Assembly (NCBI RefSeq): GCF_963678635.1
Contig: NW_026971712.1
Coordinates: forward strand, 94,199 to 158,198
DNA from: Symsagittifera roscoffensis
Lineage: Eukaryota; Xenacoelomorpha; Acoela; Convolutidae
Reading direction: 5' to 3'
Length of the DNA: 64,000 nt
Shown: piece by piece, positions 29,875 through 40,070 of the stretch
Layout of the letters: each line of letters starts with the position of its first letter
Numbering within the stretch: position 1 is the stretch's first letter
The notes under the pieces: model-generated
What the model was told of the DNA's origin: nothing
The model's input: only the letters and a program-made list of their open reading frames with translations
Databases searched by the model: none
Translations under genes and position numbers: made by a program

Positions 29875-30474
29875 TTAAGAAATGATCTCTTTGTCGAATA
29901 TTTTTTGCTGTTTGAGGCGATTTTCTAGTGTGGTCGAATTATTTATTAGTTTTTTGACAAGTGGGTTGAGTTTCGTAAAAAATTGTTGGGGGCAATTTTC
30001 ATGGTGACTGGGAGGTCGTCTTTTTCTTTATTTTTGTTTGTCAAATGATCCGGGGTATGGTGAGATTTTTATACTTTAGGCTAATTAAAATCTTCATTTT
30101 GTGACTTTAGGCTAAGTTATCAAATTTGTTTTGGGGGTATTCGTGGTCTGAGTTGGGGAAATATTGTTGATCTTTGGGTTATTAGATAAGGGAGGGGTAC
30201 GGTATTATGGTGATATTTATTTTAGCTGTCAAGTTGGAGTGGTTTGCTTATTTTTGACCTGGAGGTTGTAAAGTTATAGTTAGAGATGTGCCTGGAGTTC
30301 TAGATTATTCGTCTAATTGATCTTAGTTTGAGTTAGAGAAAGTGGCGGATTGGATGAATCCTATTGGTCTATTTTGAACTAGAATTATTGCGTACTTGTG
30401 AGCATGTTATTTTGAAAAATGGAAATGAAAAATGTTACGGAGGTTTCAAGATTGTGAAGTATAAAATTTTAAAA
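29875..30474 (-). other. Copy 1 spacer between gag-pol and the small membrane ORFs
   Basis: About 600 bp, alignable with 55451-56043 of copy 2 but with no shared ORF. A pyrimidine-rich stretch before the 76-aa ORF could serve as a splice acceptor for a subgenomic mRNA; this is inference. Confidence 0.45.
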
Positions 30475-33400
30475 TTACTTTTTAAATTCTACTTTCTTTA
30501 ATATTTTAGATTGGGGGATGAACATTTTGTAGTTTTTACGTGGTTGATTTCGGAGTCTTGTTGTCTTTCTATGTTCTGATTTGTCTATTTCTTCTTGGGG
30601 TATTATTTGTTCTGTCATTTTTCTATTTTTTCTTTGTTTTGGAGATTCTTTATGGTTTTGTGTATTGTTTTTGGTAGCGATTGGTTTTGTGTTTTGATTT
30701 TCGGTGGGGTTATCATTTTGTTCTGTGTTTTTCAGATGTGGTTCGTTTTGAATAATTTTTAATCCTGTGAAAGAATATAATTGGGTTAATTCGCGGAGTG
30801 CGTATTCTTTTGGGTAATAAGGTAATAGGTTGTTTCGATGCTGAACGATTTCTTTTTTGTTTGAGTCGATAATTTTATATGTGACATCTGTGGGTTTTGC
30901 AATTATTTGATAGGGTCCTTTTCGGAGGGGTTGTAATTTTTTAGAAATTCCTTTTTGAGTATTAAAATTAGGTATTAAAACAAATGTTCCAATTTTTAAA
31001 TCGGAAGCTGGTGTAAAACGTGAATTGATTTGTTCATTTATGTTTTGTCTTTGTAATAACTTTTTCGTTATTTTTTGGTAAATTTCATTGTGTTTCTTAT
31101 CTCTATTTAAAATCCATTCGGTGTGTGTACCGGAGGCTAATTTAAGGATTTGTGGGTGATGAAAATGATCTTCATCGTGCGTATGTAATGGTAGGTTATA
31201 ACAAATTGAGTCTTTATTTGGTTGACAATAACCTTGTGCGTTTTTATGGGAATTTGCTGTAAACATTATTGGTTTGCGTGGCTTTTGGTTGAAAACCATT
31301 TCGTATGGTGACATTCCTAAAGTTGTCGTGATTTGTGAATTATATGCTAATGGAAATAATTTTACATCTGCTGACCATTCGGTATATTTGGTATCATTTC
31401 CGTTGATGATACATCTAAGATATTCTTGTAGTGAACGGTTCATACCTTCGACTAAGCCGTTTGTCCAAGGTGCATGAGATGTACGTGGTTTGTGTTTAAT
31501 GTTGTATAAATGACATAGTGTTATTATTTCATTATTTATGAATTCTGTACCATTGTCTGTGACTAAAATTTCTGGTAGTCCAAATTTTGCTATCCAGTGT
31601 TCATAAAGTGTTGTGTATGCGTAATAAGCGTTACAATGTGGTACTGGGTTAAGTGCTACATAATGTGTAAATGCGTCAACAATTACCATAATGTAGGAGT
31701 TTCCTTCTGATGAGGGTGAAATTGGTCCTTTAGTATCAAATGAGATACGATGATTAAAGTATAAACTTTGTCCTTTAAAATCTTGTTTTTGTGCTATTTG
31801 TTTTTGATTTGGGTAAGGTTTATTTAATTGACATACTATACAATCATTGCATAGTACTTTTATCCAAATTGGTGCATTTGGGAAGTAAAAATTTTGTATA
31901 AAATTTGAATATGTTTTCTCTGATCCAGAGTGTCCTTTAATGTTTTGTGTATGTGAAATATTAAAAGCTATAAGAATCATACTTATAGGGAGACAGGGAA
32001 CTGTAGATTCATTAAGGTTGTACTCTAAAAGGTCTGTATTTTCGTTAATTGTTGTATTGTTAAACTTGCGAAAGTATCGGAGGAGTGTTTTGTTTCCTAG
32101 AATGGTTGAATCTGCTTTGATAGGTTTAGTTTTATATTTGTGCCATGATTTTAGTTGTCGAATTACTGGGTCAAGGTTTTGATATTGTTTCAGTGTTGAA
32201 ATTGTAATTGTTTCTGTTGGGGGGAGAAAAATGTTTTCGATTTCTAATTTAGATAATGGTATTGTATCAAGTGGGTCGTGAAGGTCAAAAACTTGATTTA
32301 TTGTGTATTTTGAATAATTTGTTTGTGGTCCTGATAAATTTATTTTATCAGTTAAATCTTCTTTTTCAATTAGTGGAAAATGGTCTTTTTTAGGTAGGTG
32401 TTGTTTTGTTCGTTTTTGTTGGGTGTTATTTTTTATCCATTGAGAATATGGAATTGGTTTAAAAGTTGATGTTCCAAGTAGGTCAACTTCATAATGATTA
32501 TTTTGACAATCTAAATAAAGTGGGAAATGTTGTAAATTATTTATTTGTGATTGTTCAATATCAGTTTTTACTGCATATTTGCATTCTAATCGAGGTGATG
32601 TTTCGTTTTCTGCAAGGTAGAATTTTATATTTTTGGGTATTTCAACTGTTGTTTTTCGTGTAAGTAATTCAGGTGGTGTATTTCGACTTAAGGTGTCTGC
32701 TAATGCAAGATTTTTTCCTGCAGTCCAAACTATATGTAAGTTTGGAAATTTCATTAGAATTAGTTGAAATCTGTAAACTCGGTGGTTTGGGTTAGATTTC
32801 TGTGTAAAAAGAAAGATGATTGGTTTGTGGTCTGTGAACAAAACTGTGGGATGTTTTGATCCAAGTATCAGAAATTCATATTCTGTAAGTGTATATATTA
32901 TGGCTGTACATTCTCTCATTAGAGTTGAGAGTCGTAGCTCTGCTTGAGTGAATAATCGAGAATTTGCTGATATGAGGTTCATTTTATTTGTACCATTATG
33001 TGATTGTAATAATGCTGCGCCGATGCCAAAGTTCGAAGCATCGCACATTGCATAAAATGGTTGATCAGGGTCTGGAATTGTGTTTGAAATTTGTTCAGTT
33101 AAAAGTTTCTTTATTTCTTCGAATCGTGTTTGATGTTCTGTATTCCATTCAAAGTTGTTTTGTTGTCTAAGGATGTTATAAAATGGTCGTAGGTATAATT
33201 GCATTTTATAAACATATTTACTTAAAAAGTTTAACATTCCAAGGAACTCTTGGATTTTCTTTTTATTTGTTGGTGGTTGAAGTTTTTGAATAGCGTCAAT
33301 GCGTGATTTCAGTGGAGTGATTGTTTTTCTTTCTATATTATGTCCTAAGAATTTAACTCTAGTCAAAAAGAAGTGTGATTTATCGGGGGCGGCCTTCAGA

Positions 33401-36400
33401 TTTTCGTTCTGAAGTATTTGGTGATATGTTTCTAAAACTTTGAACATTTCGTCTTTTGTTTGTGATTGCATAAAAACATCGTCTAAATAGGTGATTGCGT
33501 TTTTCTTGAGTATTAGTGGTCTAAAAATTTTGCTCATAAAGGCTGAAAATGCTGCTGGTCCTATGGATATTCCATAGAATAAGCGGTTGAATTCATATTG
33601 TTGGTTTCCGATAACAAATTGTGTTAAACGTCGTGATTGTTCATCTAGTGGCATTTGATTGTATGCACTATTCATGTCGGCGGTTGTGAAGTATTTGCCG
33701 TTTATTTTTGTTAAAATAACTTGTATTGGTTCAATGGGCCAATTACATTTTGATTCATCTATGAGTGAATTGAGGTATCTAGCATCGAGAACGATTTTTA
33801 ACGATTCTCCTTTAGCTAGAATGATAACGGGGTTGATGAATGTGTTGCCTTTTGGTTGTTCTTCTTTATTAACCGGTGATATAATGTTGTATTGCTCTAA
33901 AATATCGAGTAATCTGTTTACTTTATCATGTAAGTGAATTGGTACTTTACTTGCTCTTTGTTTTTTGAAAACTGCGTCTGGTTTTAATGGGAGATGTAGT
34001 GATGAACTGATTTTGCCAACATCGAATTTTGATGTTGCATAGACTGATGAATATTGAATTAGCTGTTTGGCTAACTTTTCAAATTCGTCTTGTGTTATTT
34101 GTGAATGTTGGAAATTAAACATTGTTAAAAATTTCTGTTGGTCCTCTGTGTAGTTACTGATGTTGAATGTAGGTTTGAAATATGGAGTTTTTGTGAAATA
34201 ATCCGTATTTCTGTTTTCGTTACTTATTATATTATTTATAGATAATTCTTCATTAAGAATTGTAGATTGGCAAATATCTAGTAATTGGAGTATATTATTT
34301 ACGCGATAGGCTTTTTCGTGTATTGGTGATATTGTTGCGTTGGTTTCACAATATCCTAAAAGTCCTAATGGTAATGTTACTTGGTAAGGTGTGTTGTTAT
34401 AGACATGTAAGGAGATGATATCTGAATTCGAATTTTTCAAATATTTTATTGAAGAGATTGTGATTTTGAAAAATTTATGAATCGGTTTGAATTCAAAATC
34501 TGACATATAAAATTTTTGTTTGTTTTGTGCTTTATCATATTGGTGAACTTGTTTGATTGAAAAATTATAGATGTTTCCTGATAGTGGTTTCAGGTGTTTT
34601 CTTTGTTGGTTAAATATCGGATAAAATTTTGAAAAGAATGGTGGTTGTTTATTCAATCTTTGAAAAAATGTTAAGGATGTTTCTTTTGTTTTTGTATATT
34701 TATCTTTGATTAATATTTTACTATTTAGTATGTTAATTGTTGGTATATACTTTGAAATAAATGGTATTCCAATGATATTATATTTAATATCGGTGATATG
34801 GAATATTTGTTTAAATGGCTTATTTAAAATTTTACTTTGTTCCATTGTTCTGGTAGGGAGGAGAAATAATTGGATTTTTCCGTAGTTTATCAATGTTGAT
34901 CCTTGTGCTGTCGCTAGTTTGCTGGAGGTTTCAAGAGGTGTTAGCTTTGGGTGTAAGATTTTTATTTCATTCCGTGTGGGAATGTTTATTATGTTTGATT
35001 CTGCTCCTGAATCAATTAAAAAATCTATTTCAAGGTCTGGTGGTTGAAATTCTTTATTTCTTGGGCTTTCTAAGAGAAATGGTATTGTCCAAATTTTTTC
35101 TTTGGGTTGTTCTTTTTGTATATTTTGATAAATGTGGTTTGTATTCAAGCATTTTGTTTTGGTATTTTTATTGGTTTGATTTGTAGTGTTTATCTCATTT
35201 GTTTCTTGCGTCGTTGGTGTGGAATTTATGGGTGTAGTGTAATGATTTTGAAGAATTTGTGATTGATTTTCATATATATGTGATGGAAAGGGTTGTTCAT
35301 ATATGACAGATTCATAGTCATTTTCGACTTTTATCATATTGATATCAAGAGTGTTTTCAGTATCACTTTCTGAATCTGATGATGTACAGTTTATTTGATT
35401 GAGTTGTAACGTATCAGTTACTGTGTCATCAATACCTGGAGGGTCTGATGTTGTTTCTGGGTTAGCTTGTACTTGATTGATTTGTCTTTGATGTTTAGGT
35501 GTACTGCTTCTGTGACGATTATTAGAGTTATTGTAGTGATTATTATTTCGGTGTGGTGATTGGGAATAATTTCGATAGCGATTATTATAACTTGGGTGTC
35601 GGTTTTGTGAATTATTTCGCGATCTGTTTTGGTAATTATTGTTTGGTCTGTTATAGTTCGATCTATTATATGAGTTATTCCTTGATCGGTTGTTCGGGTA
35701 ATTCTGGTTTCGGTTGTTTGAATAACTTCTGTTTCGATTATAGGAGTAGTTTCTATTCCTATTGTATGATGAATTTCGTGATTGGTTGTTTGGATAATAG
35801 TTATTTCTTGATTGAGAATTAGATCTAGAAACAAATCGTTGTGTATTTGAATTTGATCTGGAGTAGTTATTTCGACTATTCGGTCTATTGTAGTGATTTT
35901 GTGATGAATTATACGTGTTTCTTCGTTCTGGTGATCTTCCTCTATAACTTGAGTTATATGGAGATTGATTTCTTGTATAGCTTGTATTGTTTGGGAGTGG
36001 TTTTCCTGAACTGTTGTTGCTGTATACATTTTTGTTTGGTAGGTTTTGATCTTTTTTCATGTATTGATAAAATGATTTATTTGGTTCTTTGTATTTTTGA
36101 GGTTTATTTTGACTATCTTGTTGTTTTTGTCTACATTCGGAAGTACTATGTCCGTATCGTCGGCAATAATTACACCATTTTTTGAAAGATGGTTTGCCTT
36201 TAAAGTTCGGGTTCTTTTCGTAAATATTGAGTATTTCAGTGATTTTTTCAACGAGATCTGTTTCTGATTCTTGTATATTATTAATATTAGTGGGAGTCGT
36301 TTCAATTTTGTTAACGTATTGTAATTTCAGATTTTCCGTTTCTTCTAATTTCATTGTGATTTCTGCTTGTTCTAGTTTGTCTACTAGTTTTCTAAAATCT

Positions 36401-38697
36401 AAATCGGGTTCTCGAATTGAAGAAGGATGTGATGCTCTCTTTTTTATTGCTATTTTCCTTAATTGTGGTGTTAAGGTCATCATTAAGATTTCTGTCATCT
36501 TAGTGTTTTTATAGTCATGTGTATTTAGTGAATATGCTTTTCGAACTAGTGTTTCGATTCTTACTGCTATTTGCTTGATGGTTTCGTTTGGTAATCTGCG
36601 AATTTCATTACATAAAACTCTTTGTTGTTGTTTGTTTCTTTCGGAGTCAAACATTTTTGAAAATTCTTGTGTAAATCTTTTCCAGTTTGATTTTATTTCT
36701 TGAGGTAGTACTGAAAACCATTTTTGGGCTGCGCCATCTAAGGTTGTTTGTATCAACGCTGTGCGTCGATGTATCCAGTTTTGATGTAGTGGCGTGTTAA
36801 TTGGTTCAGGTCCAATATTTAAAATTAAATTTGCTGTTACTGCATTTAAGTAATCTTCTACAGAGTATTCAGGGTCTGTTCCTGTGAAAACCATTAAGGG
36901 TTTATTTGATGTTATTGATGATCCACCCATAAGGTATGGATTCATTGTCATTTGTAATGATTCAGCTGCATTTGGCATTTGAGAAAAATTTGAAAGTTGG
37001 TTTCTTGTTATTTCATGTTGTTGAAGATAATACGGGAGTGGTATTTCATTTTGCATTTGTGATGGTTGATACGAGTGTGTAGTCATTGGATTTTGTTGTT
37101 GAATTGGTTGAAAAGATTGTATATTAATTGGATTTGGTTGTTGAATTGGTTGTTGATATTGTGCATCTATTGATTGTGGAGAAAAATTTCTATGGTTTGT
37201 ACGTGTTTTCTGTATTCCTTGTCTACGATATTCTTGAGTATTTGGTGCAAATATATCTGGTTGTAAGAAATCTTCATCTGAGGATAAATAATCCATTTGA
37301 TAAGATGTTTGTTTTTTATTTTTATTTTGTTGAAAAAATGGGTAATTTTCACTGCGATCCTGTGGAGGATTTGGTTGAAAATTTGTGGAATTATATTGGG
37401 CCGTTGGGTTATCCCAGTTTCGAGGTTTTGTATATTGATTAAAATTTCTTTGTGGTTTATAATTTGTTTTTGATGGATGTGTATAATTATAATTATGGTC
37501 TGCAAAGTTGTTTCTAGTGAATGTTTTGCGTGTTTTTGATGGTATTGTCATGGGTTTGTATGTTTGGTAATCCATATGTGAATATTTAGGGGCAACCGAA
37601 GGTTTAACGGTTGATTGTAAGGTTACCTGTGTTTGTGAAGGATTTGTATTTCTTGGTGTTGTTAAATTTGGGCGTATTGGTGAAATACTTTGTTGTGTAG
37701 TTGTTGTGTGTACAATTTCTTCATTTATGAAGTGTGATGGTGTCTGTATATCTTGTTGAGTAAGATTCCTAGTTCCATTGAGGTTTTCATTGTGTATGAC
37801 TGTAGAGTTTAAACTATTATTTTGTGTATCGGGTAAAAATGTATTATAGTTTAATGGTGTTGCATCAATTGTTAATGGTATTACTCTTACATAATCTCTT
37901 ATGTAAGATATTGTACCTATTGCTTGACTTGAGATTGATTGTGGAAAGTTTATAAATACGGGATGAGACCATTCGGGGTCCCAAACATAATCTGATTGTT
38001 CTGTGATAGCTGTATCATCGTTCGAGTTTTGGGGTCTAAAATTTTTTCTTGCTTGTGCAATTAAATCAATATTGTGTGTAAAATAATCTATTATGAACCA
38101 TGCTAAAATTTTTTGTAAATCGTGTTTGGTATGTTGTGAAACGTCGTCTTTCGTGAAATTTTCTTTAATGATGTTTAAATAACTAGAGAGTAGTGTGATT
38201 TCATGTCGTACTCTTAAATGTTTAGATGTTTCTGTCGGTGAGACATTTGTTAATGGGAGTTCATTTTCTAATATCGAAATATAACTATATATTAGTGCGA
38301 AAACTTCATTGGTGAAAATGGAGTTTGCTCTTTGTGAGTTATGGTATTGTATGCTTTTTATATATTCTGAAAAAACTTTTGAAAATTCTAAATCAAGGTC
38401 GTCTGTTTGAATAGTGTATGTTCTATTATTATGGTTTGGGGAAGTGAATTCTATAGAGTAGATTCCATATTGTTGTGTTATGTTGCATATATCTTTTAGA
38501 TAGTGATCTATGATTTGTCTTTTGATTTTTACATCGGGGAACTCTGTTTTACATGGACTGATTCCGGGTTCAAATAAATTTACGAGTAAATTTTGACAAA
38601 ATATGTGTTGTCCTCTATCAGTATCTGCATCTACTATAAAAGGAAAGATTTCATCATCATCTGGAGTTTCGTCACCTGGGGTGTGCGTTGAACTCAT
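30475..38697 (-). CDS. gag-pol: Copy 1 Gag-Pol polyprotein, one ORF (2740 aa), Ty3/gypsy type
   Basis: Domains in order: a unique ~600-aa N-terminus; a retrotransposon capsid region (~600-790, with GAAQKWF); one CCHC knuckle (~841-856, CNYCRRYGHSTSEC, C-X2-C-X4-H-X4-C); an Arg/Ser/Asn/Tyr-rich low-complexity stretch (~900-1090); and an aspartic protease with DSGAE (Asp1229). Then reverse transcriptase with YLDD (1737-1740), RNase H (DASNFG, Asp1886), and integrase with an HH-CC finger (~2240-2280), catalytic Asp2321, Asp2381, Glu2417 (D-X35-E) and a C-terminal GPY motif near 2595. Gag and Pol need no frameshift or stop suppression, so Gag dosage must be set by other means. All catalytic residues are intact. 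Its ATG lies inside the 155-aa ORF (26-nt overlap). Confidence 0.95.
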   Translation of the reverse strand: MSSTHTPGDETPDDDEIFPFIVDADTDRGQHIFCQNLLVNLFEPGISPCKTEFPDVKIKRQIIDHYLKDICNITQQYGIYSIEFTSPNHNNRTYTIQTDDLDLEFSKVFSEYIKSIQYHNSQRANSIFTNEVFALIYSYISILENELPLTNVSPTETSKHLRVRHEITLLSSYLNIIKENFTKDDVSQHTKHDLQKILAWFIIDYFTHNIDLIAQARKNFRPQNSNDDTAITEQSDYVWDPEWSHPVFINFPQSISSQAIGTISYIRDYVRVIPLTIDATPLNYNTFLPDTQNNSLNSTVIHNENLNGTRNLTQQDIQTPSHFINEEIVHTTTTQQSISPIRPNLTTPRNTNPSQTQVTLQSTVKPSVAPKYSHMDYQTYKPMTIPSKTRKTFTRNNFADHNYNYTHPSKTNYKPQRNFNQYTKPRNWDNPTAQYNSTNFQPNPPQDRSENYPFFQQNKNKKQTSYQMDYLSSDEDFLQPDIFAPNTQEYRRQGIQKTRTNHRNFSPQSIDAQYQQPIQQPNPINIQSFQPIQQQNPMTTHSYQPSQMQNEIPLPYYLQQHEITRNQLSNFSQMPNAAESLQMTMNPYLMGGSSITSNKPLMVFTGTDPEYSVEDYLNAVTANLILNIGPEPINTPLHQNWIHRRTALIQTTLDGAAQKWFSVLPQEIKSNWKRFTQEFSKMFDSERNKQQQRVLCNEIRRLPNETIKQIAVRIETLVRKAYSLNTHDYKNTKMTEILMMTLTPQLRKIAIKKRASHPSSIREPDLDFRKLVDKLEQAEITMKLEETENLKLQYVNKIETTPTNINNIQESETDLVEKITEILNIYEKNPNFKGKPSFKKWCNYCRRYGHSTSECRQKQQDSQNKPQKYKEPNKSFYQYMKKDQNLPNKNVYSNNSSGKPLPNNTSYTRNQSPYNSSYRGRSPERRNTYNSSQNHYNRPNSRNNYSRSNSNTQRFVSRSNSQSRNNYYPNNQSRNSSYNRNRNYSYNRNRSYSNNRNQNYPNNRSRNNSYNRSNYNRPNNNYQNRSRNNSQNRHPSYNNRYRNYSQSPHRNNNHYNNSNNRHRSSTPKHQRQINQVQANPETTSDPPGIDDTVTDTLQLNQINCTSSDSESDTENTLDINMIKVENDYESVIYEQPFPSHIYENQSQILQNHYTTPINSTPTTQETNEINTTNQTNKNTKTKCLNTNHIYQNIQKEQPKEKIWTIPFLLESPRNKEFQPPDLEIDFLIDSGAESNIINIPTRNEIKILHPKLTPLETSSKLATAQGSTLINYGKIQLFLLPTRTMEQSKILNKPFKQIFHITDIKYNIIGIPFISKYIPTINILNSKILIKDKYTKTKETSLTFFQRLNKQPPFFSKFYPIFNQQRKHLKPLSGNIYNFSIKQVHQYDKAQNKQKFYMSDFEFKPIHKFFKITISSIKYLKNSNSDIISLHVYNNTPYQVTLPLGLLGYCETNATISPIHEKAYRVNNILQLLDICQSTILNEELSINNIISNENRNTDYFTKTPYFKPTFNISNYTEDQQKFLTMFNFQHSQITQDEFEKLAKQLIQYSSVYATSKFDVGKISSSLHLPLKPDAVFKKQRASKVPIHLHDKVNRLLDILEQYNIISPVNKEEQPKGNTFINPVIILAKGESLKIVLDARYLNSLIDESKCNWPIEPIQVILTKINGKYFTTADMNSAYNQMPLDEQSRRLTQFVIGNQQYEFNRLFYGISIGPAAFSAFMSKIFRPLILKKNAITYLDDVFMQSQTKDEMFKVLETYHQILQNENLKAAPDKSHFFLTRVKFLGHNIERKTITPLKSRIDAIQKLQPPTNKKKIQEFLGMLNFLSKYVYKMQLYLRPFYNILRQQNNFEWNTEHQTRFEEIKKLLTEQISNTIPDPDQPFYAMCDASNFGIGAALLQSHNGTNKMNLISANSRLFTQAELRLSTLMRECTAIIYTLTEYEFLILGSKHPTVLFTDHKPIIFLFTQKSNPNHRVYRFQLILMKFPNLHIVWTAGKNLALADTLSRNTPPELLTRKTTVEIPKNIKFYLAENETSPRLECKYAVKTDIEQSQINNLQHFPLYLDCQNNHYEVDLLGTSTFKPIPYSQWIKNNTQQKRTKQHLPKKDHFPLIEKEDLTDKINLSGPQTNYSKYTINQVFDLHDPLDTIPLSKLEIENIFLPPTETITISTLKQYQNLDPVIRQLKSWHKYKTKPIKADSTILGNKTLLRYFRKFNNTTINENTDLLEYNLNESTVPCLPISMILIAFNISHTQNIKGHSGSEKTYSNFIQNFYFPNAPIWIKVLCNDCIVCQLNKPYPNQKQIAQKQDFKGQSLYFNHRISFDTKGPISPSSEGNSYIMVIVDAFTHYVALNPVPHCNAYYAYTTLYEHWIAKFGLPEILVTDNGTEFINNEIITLCHLYNIKHKPRTSHAPWTNGLVEGMNRSLQEYLRCIINGNDTKYTEWSADVKLFPLAYNSQITTTLGMSPYEMVFNQKPRKPIMFTANSHKNAQGYCQPNKDSICYNLPLHTHDEDHFHHPQILKLASGTHTEWILNRDKKHNEIYQKITKKLLQRQNINEQINSRFTPASDLKIGTFVLIPNFNTQKGISKKLQPLRKGPYQIIAKPTDVTYKIIDSNKKEIVQHRNNLLPYYPKEYALRELTQLYSFTGLKIIQNEPHLKNTEQNDNPTENQNTKPIATKNNTQNHKESPKQRKNRKMTEQIIPQEEIDKSEHRKTTRLRNQPRKNYKMFIPQSKILKKVEFKK

Positions 38698-39139
38698 TTT
38701 TTCGTTCGATGACTGTTAATATGTAATTATTAATGTGTCGAATTGGTTGATTCCAGTGGTATAGATGTACTGGTTTGTGTTTATACTGCTTTTTTATTCT
38801 TCTTTTTCCTCTTTGTGATGAATTTGAAGTTGTTTCTGAGTCAGAAAAATATAATTGATCGTGTTGTGGGTAATTTTTATCTATTGATTCTTTTAGTTTG
38901 TAGAGTTCGTCTAAACTGTTGGTTTCTGATTCTGAAAATGCGTTTCGATTTTTTGAAAATCTTTTTCGTGTTATTTGTCTTTGTTTAGTGATTATTTTTC
39001 TCTTTAGTGTTTGTCGTTTTGTTCGAATGTATCCAACTGTTTGTGTATGAGGTGTGATTACAAGGTCGTATTTTTTGTTATCTATTTCACAATTGTGTAA
39101 AACGATTGTTTGTTTATTCCCTAGGTTTTTAAATGACAT
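38672..39139 (-). CDS. Copy 1 basic accessory ORF, 155 aa, upstream of gag
   Basis: ATG at 39139, overlapping the gag start by 26 nt in another frame. The first half is very basic (KRQTLKRKIITKQRQITRKR, a likely nuclear or RNA-binding signal), followed by an acidic Ser-rich middle (FSESETNSLDEL; FSDSETTSNSS) and a second basic patch (RGKRRIKKQYKHK). Copy 2 has the same 155-aa frame intact although its gag-pol is broken. That, and the conservative nature of its ~11 differences, support a real protein. The composition recalls regulatory RNA-binding proteins of complex retroviruses, but no homology is claimed. Confidence 0.7.
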   Translation of the reverse strand: MSFKNLGNKQTIVLHNCEIDNKKYDLVITPHTQTVGYIRTKRQTLKRKIITKQRQITRKRFSKNRNAFSESETNSLDELYKLKESIDKNYPQHDQLYFSDSETTSNSSQRGKRRIKKQYKHKPVHLYHWNQPIRHINNYILTVIERKNEFNAHPR

Positions 39140-40070
39140 AAGGTTTAGGATGACGGGTGCAAAAGGTTGTTAAATGATTTCTATTTTCCTAAACTGTTAG
39201 TTCTTACGATTTTTTGGTTAGCTTAACCTGGGTCTATTTGTTTAGGGTTGGAGAGAAAAGTATATCGATTCCGAAGAATGATTTTTACTTTCTCGTGACT
39301 AGTATAAGCTAAGGTGTTAACTTACTTAATCTTACTTAGGGGTAGTGATTGTGTTCAAGGGTTGGAGAATAGTAAATCGATCCACAAGGTTCAGGTATAA
39401 TTAGAACGCGAGTAGTTCGTTAGATACTATTTTAAACTTACTAAGTCTAAGATTTATCCTGGGTCTGGTAAGAGGGGGGATCAAGTGAAGGATGAATAAC
39501 CGAAGTTCTTCACTGTTTATCCTAATTTGAATGATTAGTTTTGTTTAAAAATTTCTATTAGTCTTGGGTCTTTAGAAAGGGTTGGGTAGTGAATCGACGT
39601 TTGAGGTCGTTAGACACTAATTAAGTGGGTGGGGGAGAACAAAGTTGTTCTGTTTGATCCAAGGATAAGCCTTGATGATCAAATTTAAAATGTAATGAAG
39701 TAGAAAATGATTTAAGATCCAAGGATAAGCCTTGATGATCTGGTTTTTAAAATTAAGTGACTTTAAGTTTTAATGAGGTTTTAAATTTGTGTAAAGGAAA
39801 GATTTAGTATTTTATGATATTAGTGAGTTGATGATTGCTGTTATGTTTTAGGTGATGAAGCTGGAACAACAGGATGATTTATGATTACTAACCATTTATT
39901 GTCATGCTACTAATTTTTATTTTTATTTTCCAATAAATATTTTTCAAACATGTTTTGTATAATACTGCAGAATTTTAGGAAAACGATCTTAGATCTTTTT
40001 ATCAATCGTTATTGTATAATATTAATTTTGTTTAGCGCCTGAAATGATTTTGAAGATTTACTTCAAGGTT
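39140..40070 (-). other. Copy 1 leader between the 77-aa and 155-aa ORFs
   Basis: About 930 bp without a conserved ORF. It shows three to four degenerate ~120-bp units sharing CCTGGGTCT, GGGTTGGA and ATCGAT-type motifs (near 39232, 39350, 39460, 39585), plus a pair of 25-bp hairpin repeats listed separately. Position and structure suit an RNA packaging region or an array of protein-binding sites. Confidence 0.55.
39656..39740 (-). promoter_or_regulatory. Paired hairpins in the leader of copy 1
   Basis: Two identical 25-bp repeats (39656-39680 and 39716-39740), exactly 60 bp apart. On the sense strand each reads CAAGG-CTTAT-CCTTG flanked by GATC, a 5-bp stem with a 5-nt loop. In copy 2 (46161-46185, 46221-46245) the stems and the 60-bp spacing are unchanged while the loops vary. 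That pattern suggests a selected RNA structure. Confidence 0.6.

Noticed and set aside
35418-36029. 203-aa Ile/Thr-rich ORF overlapping gag
   Set aside because: Second frame of the low-complexity Arg/Ser/Asn/Tyr region; only partly open in copy 2 (50074-50430), so repeat composition explains it.
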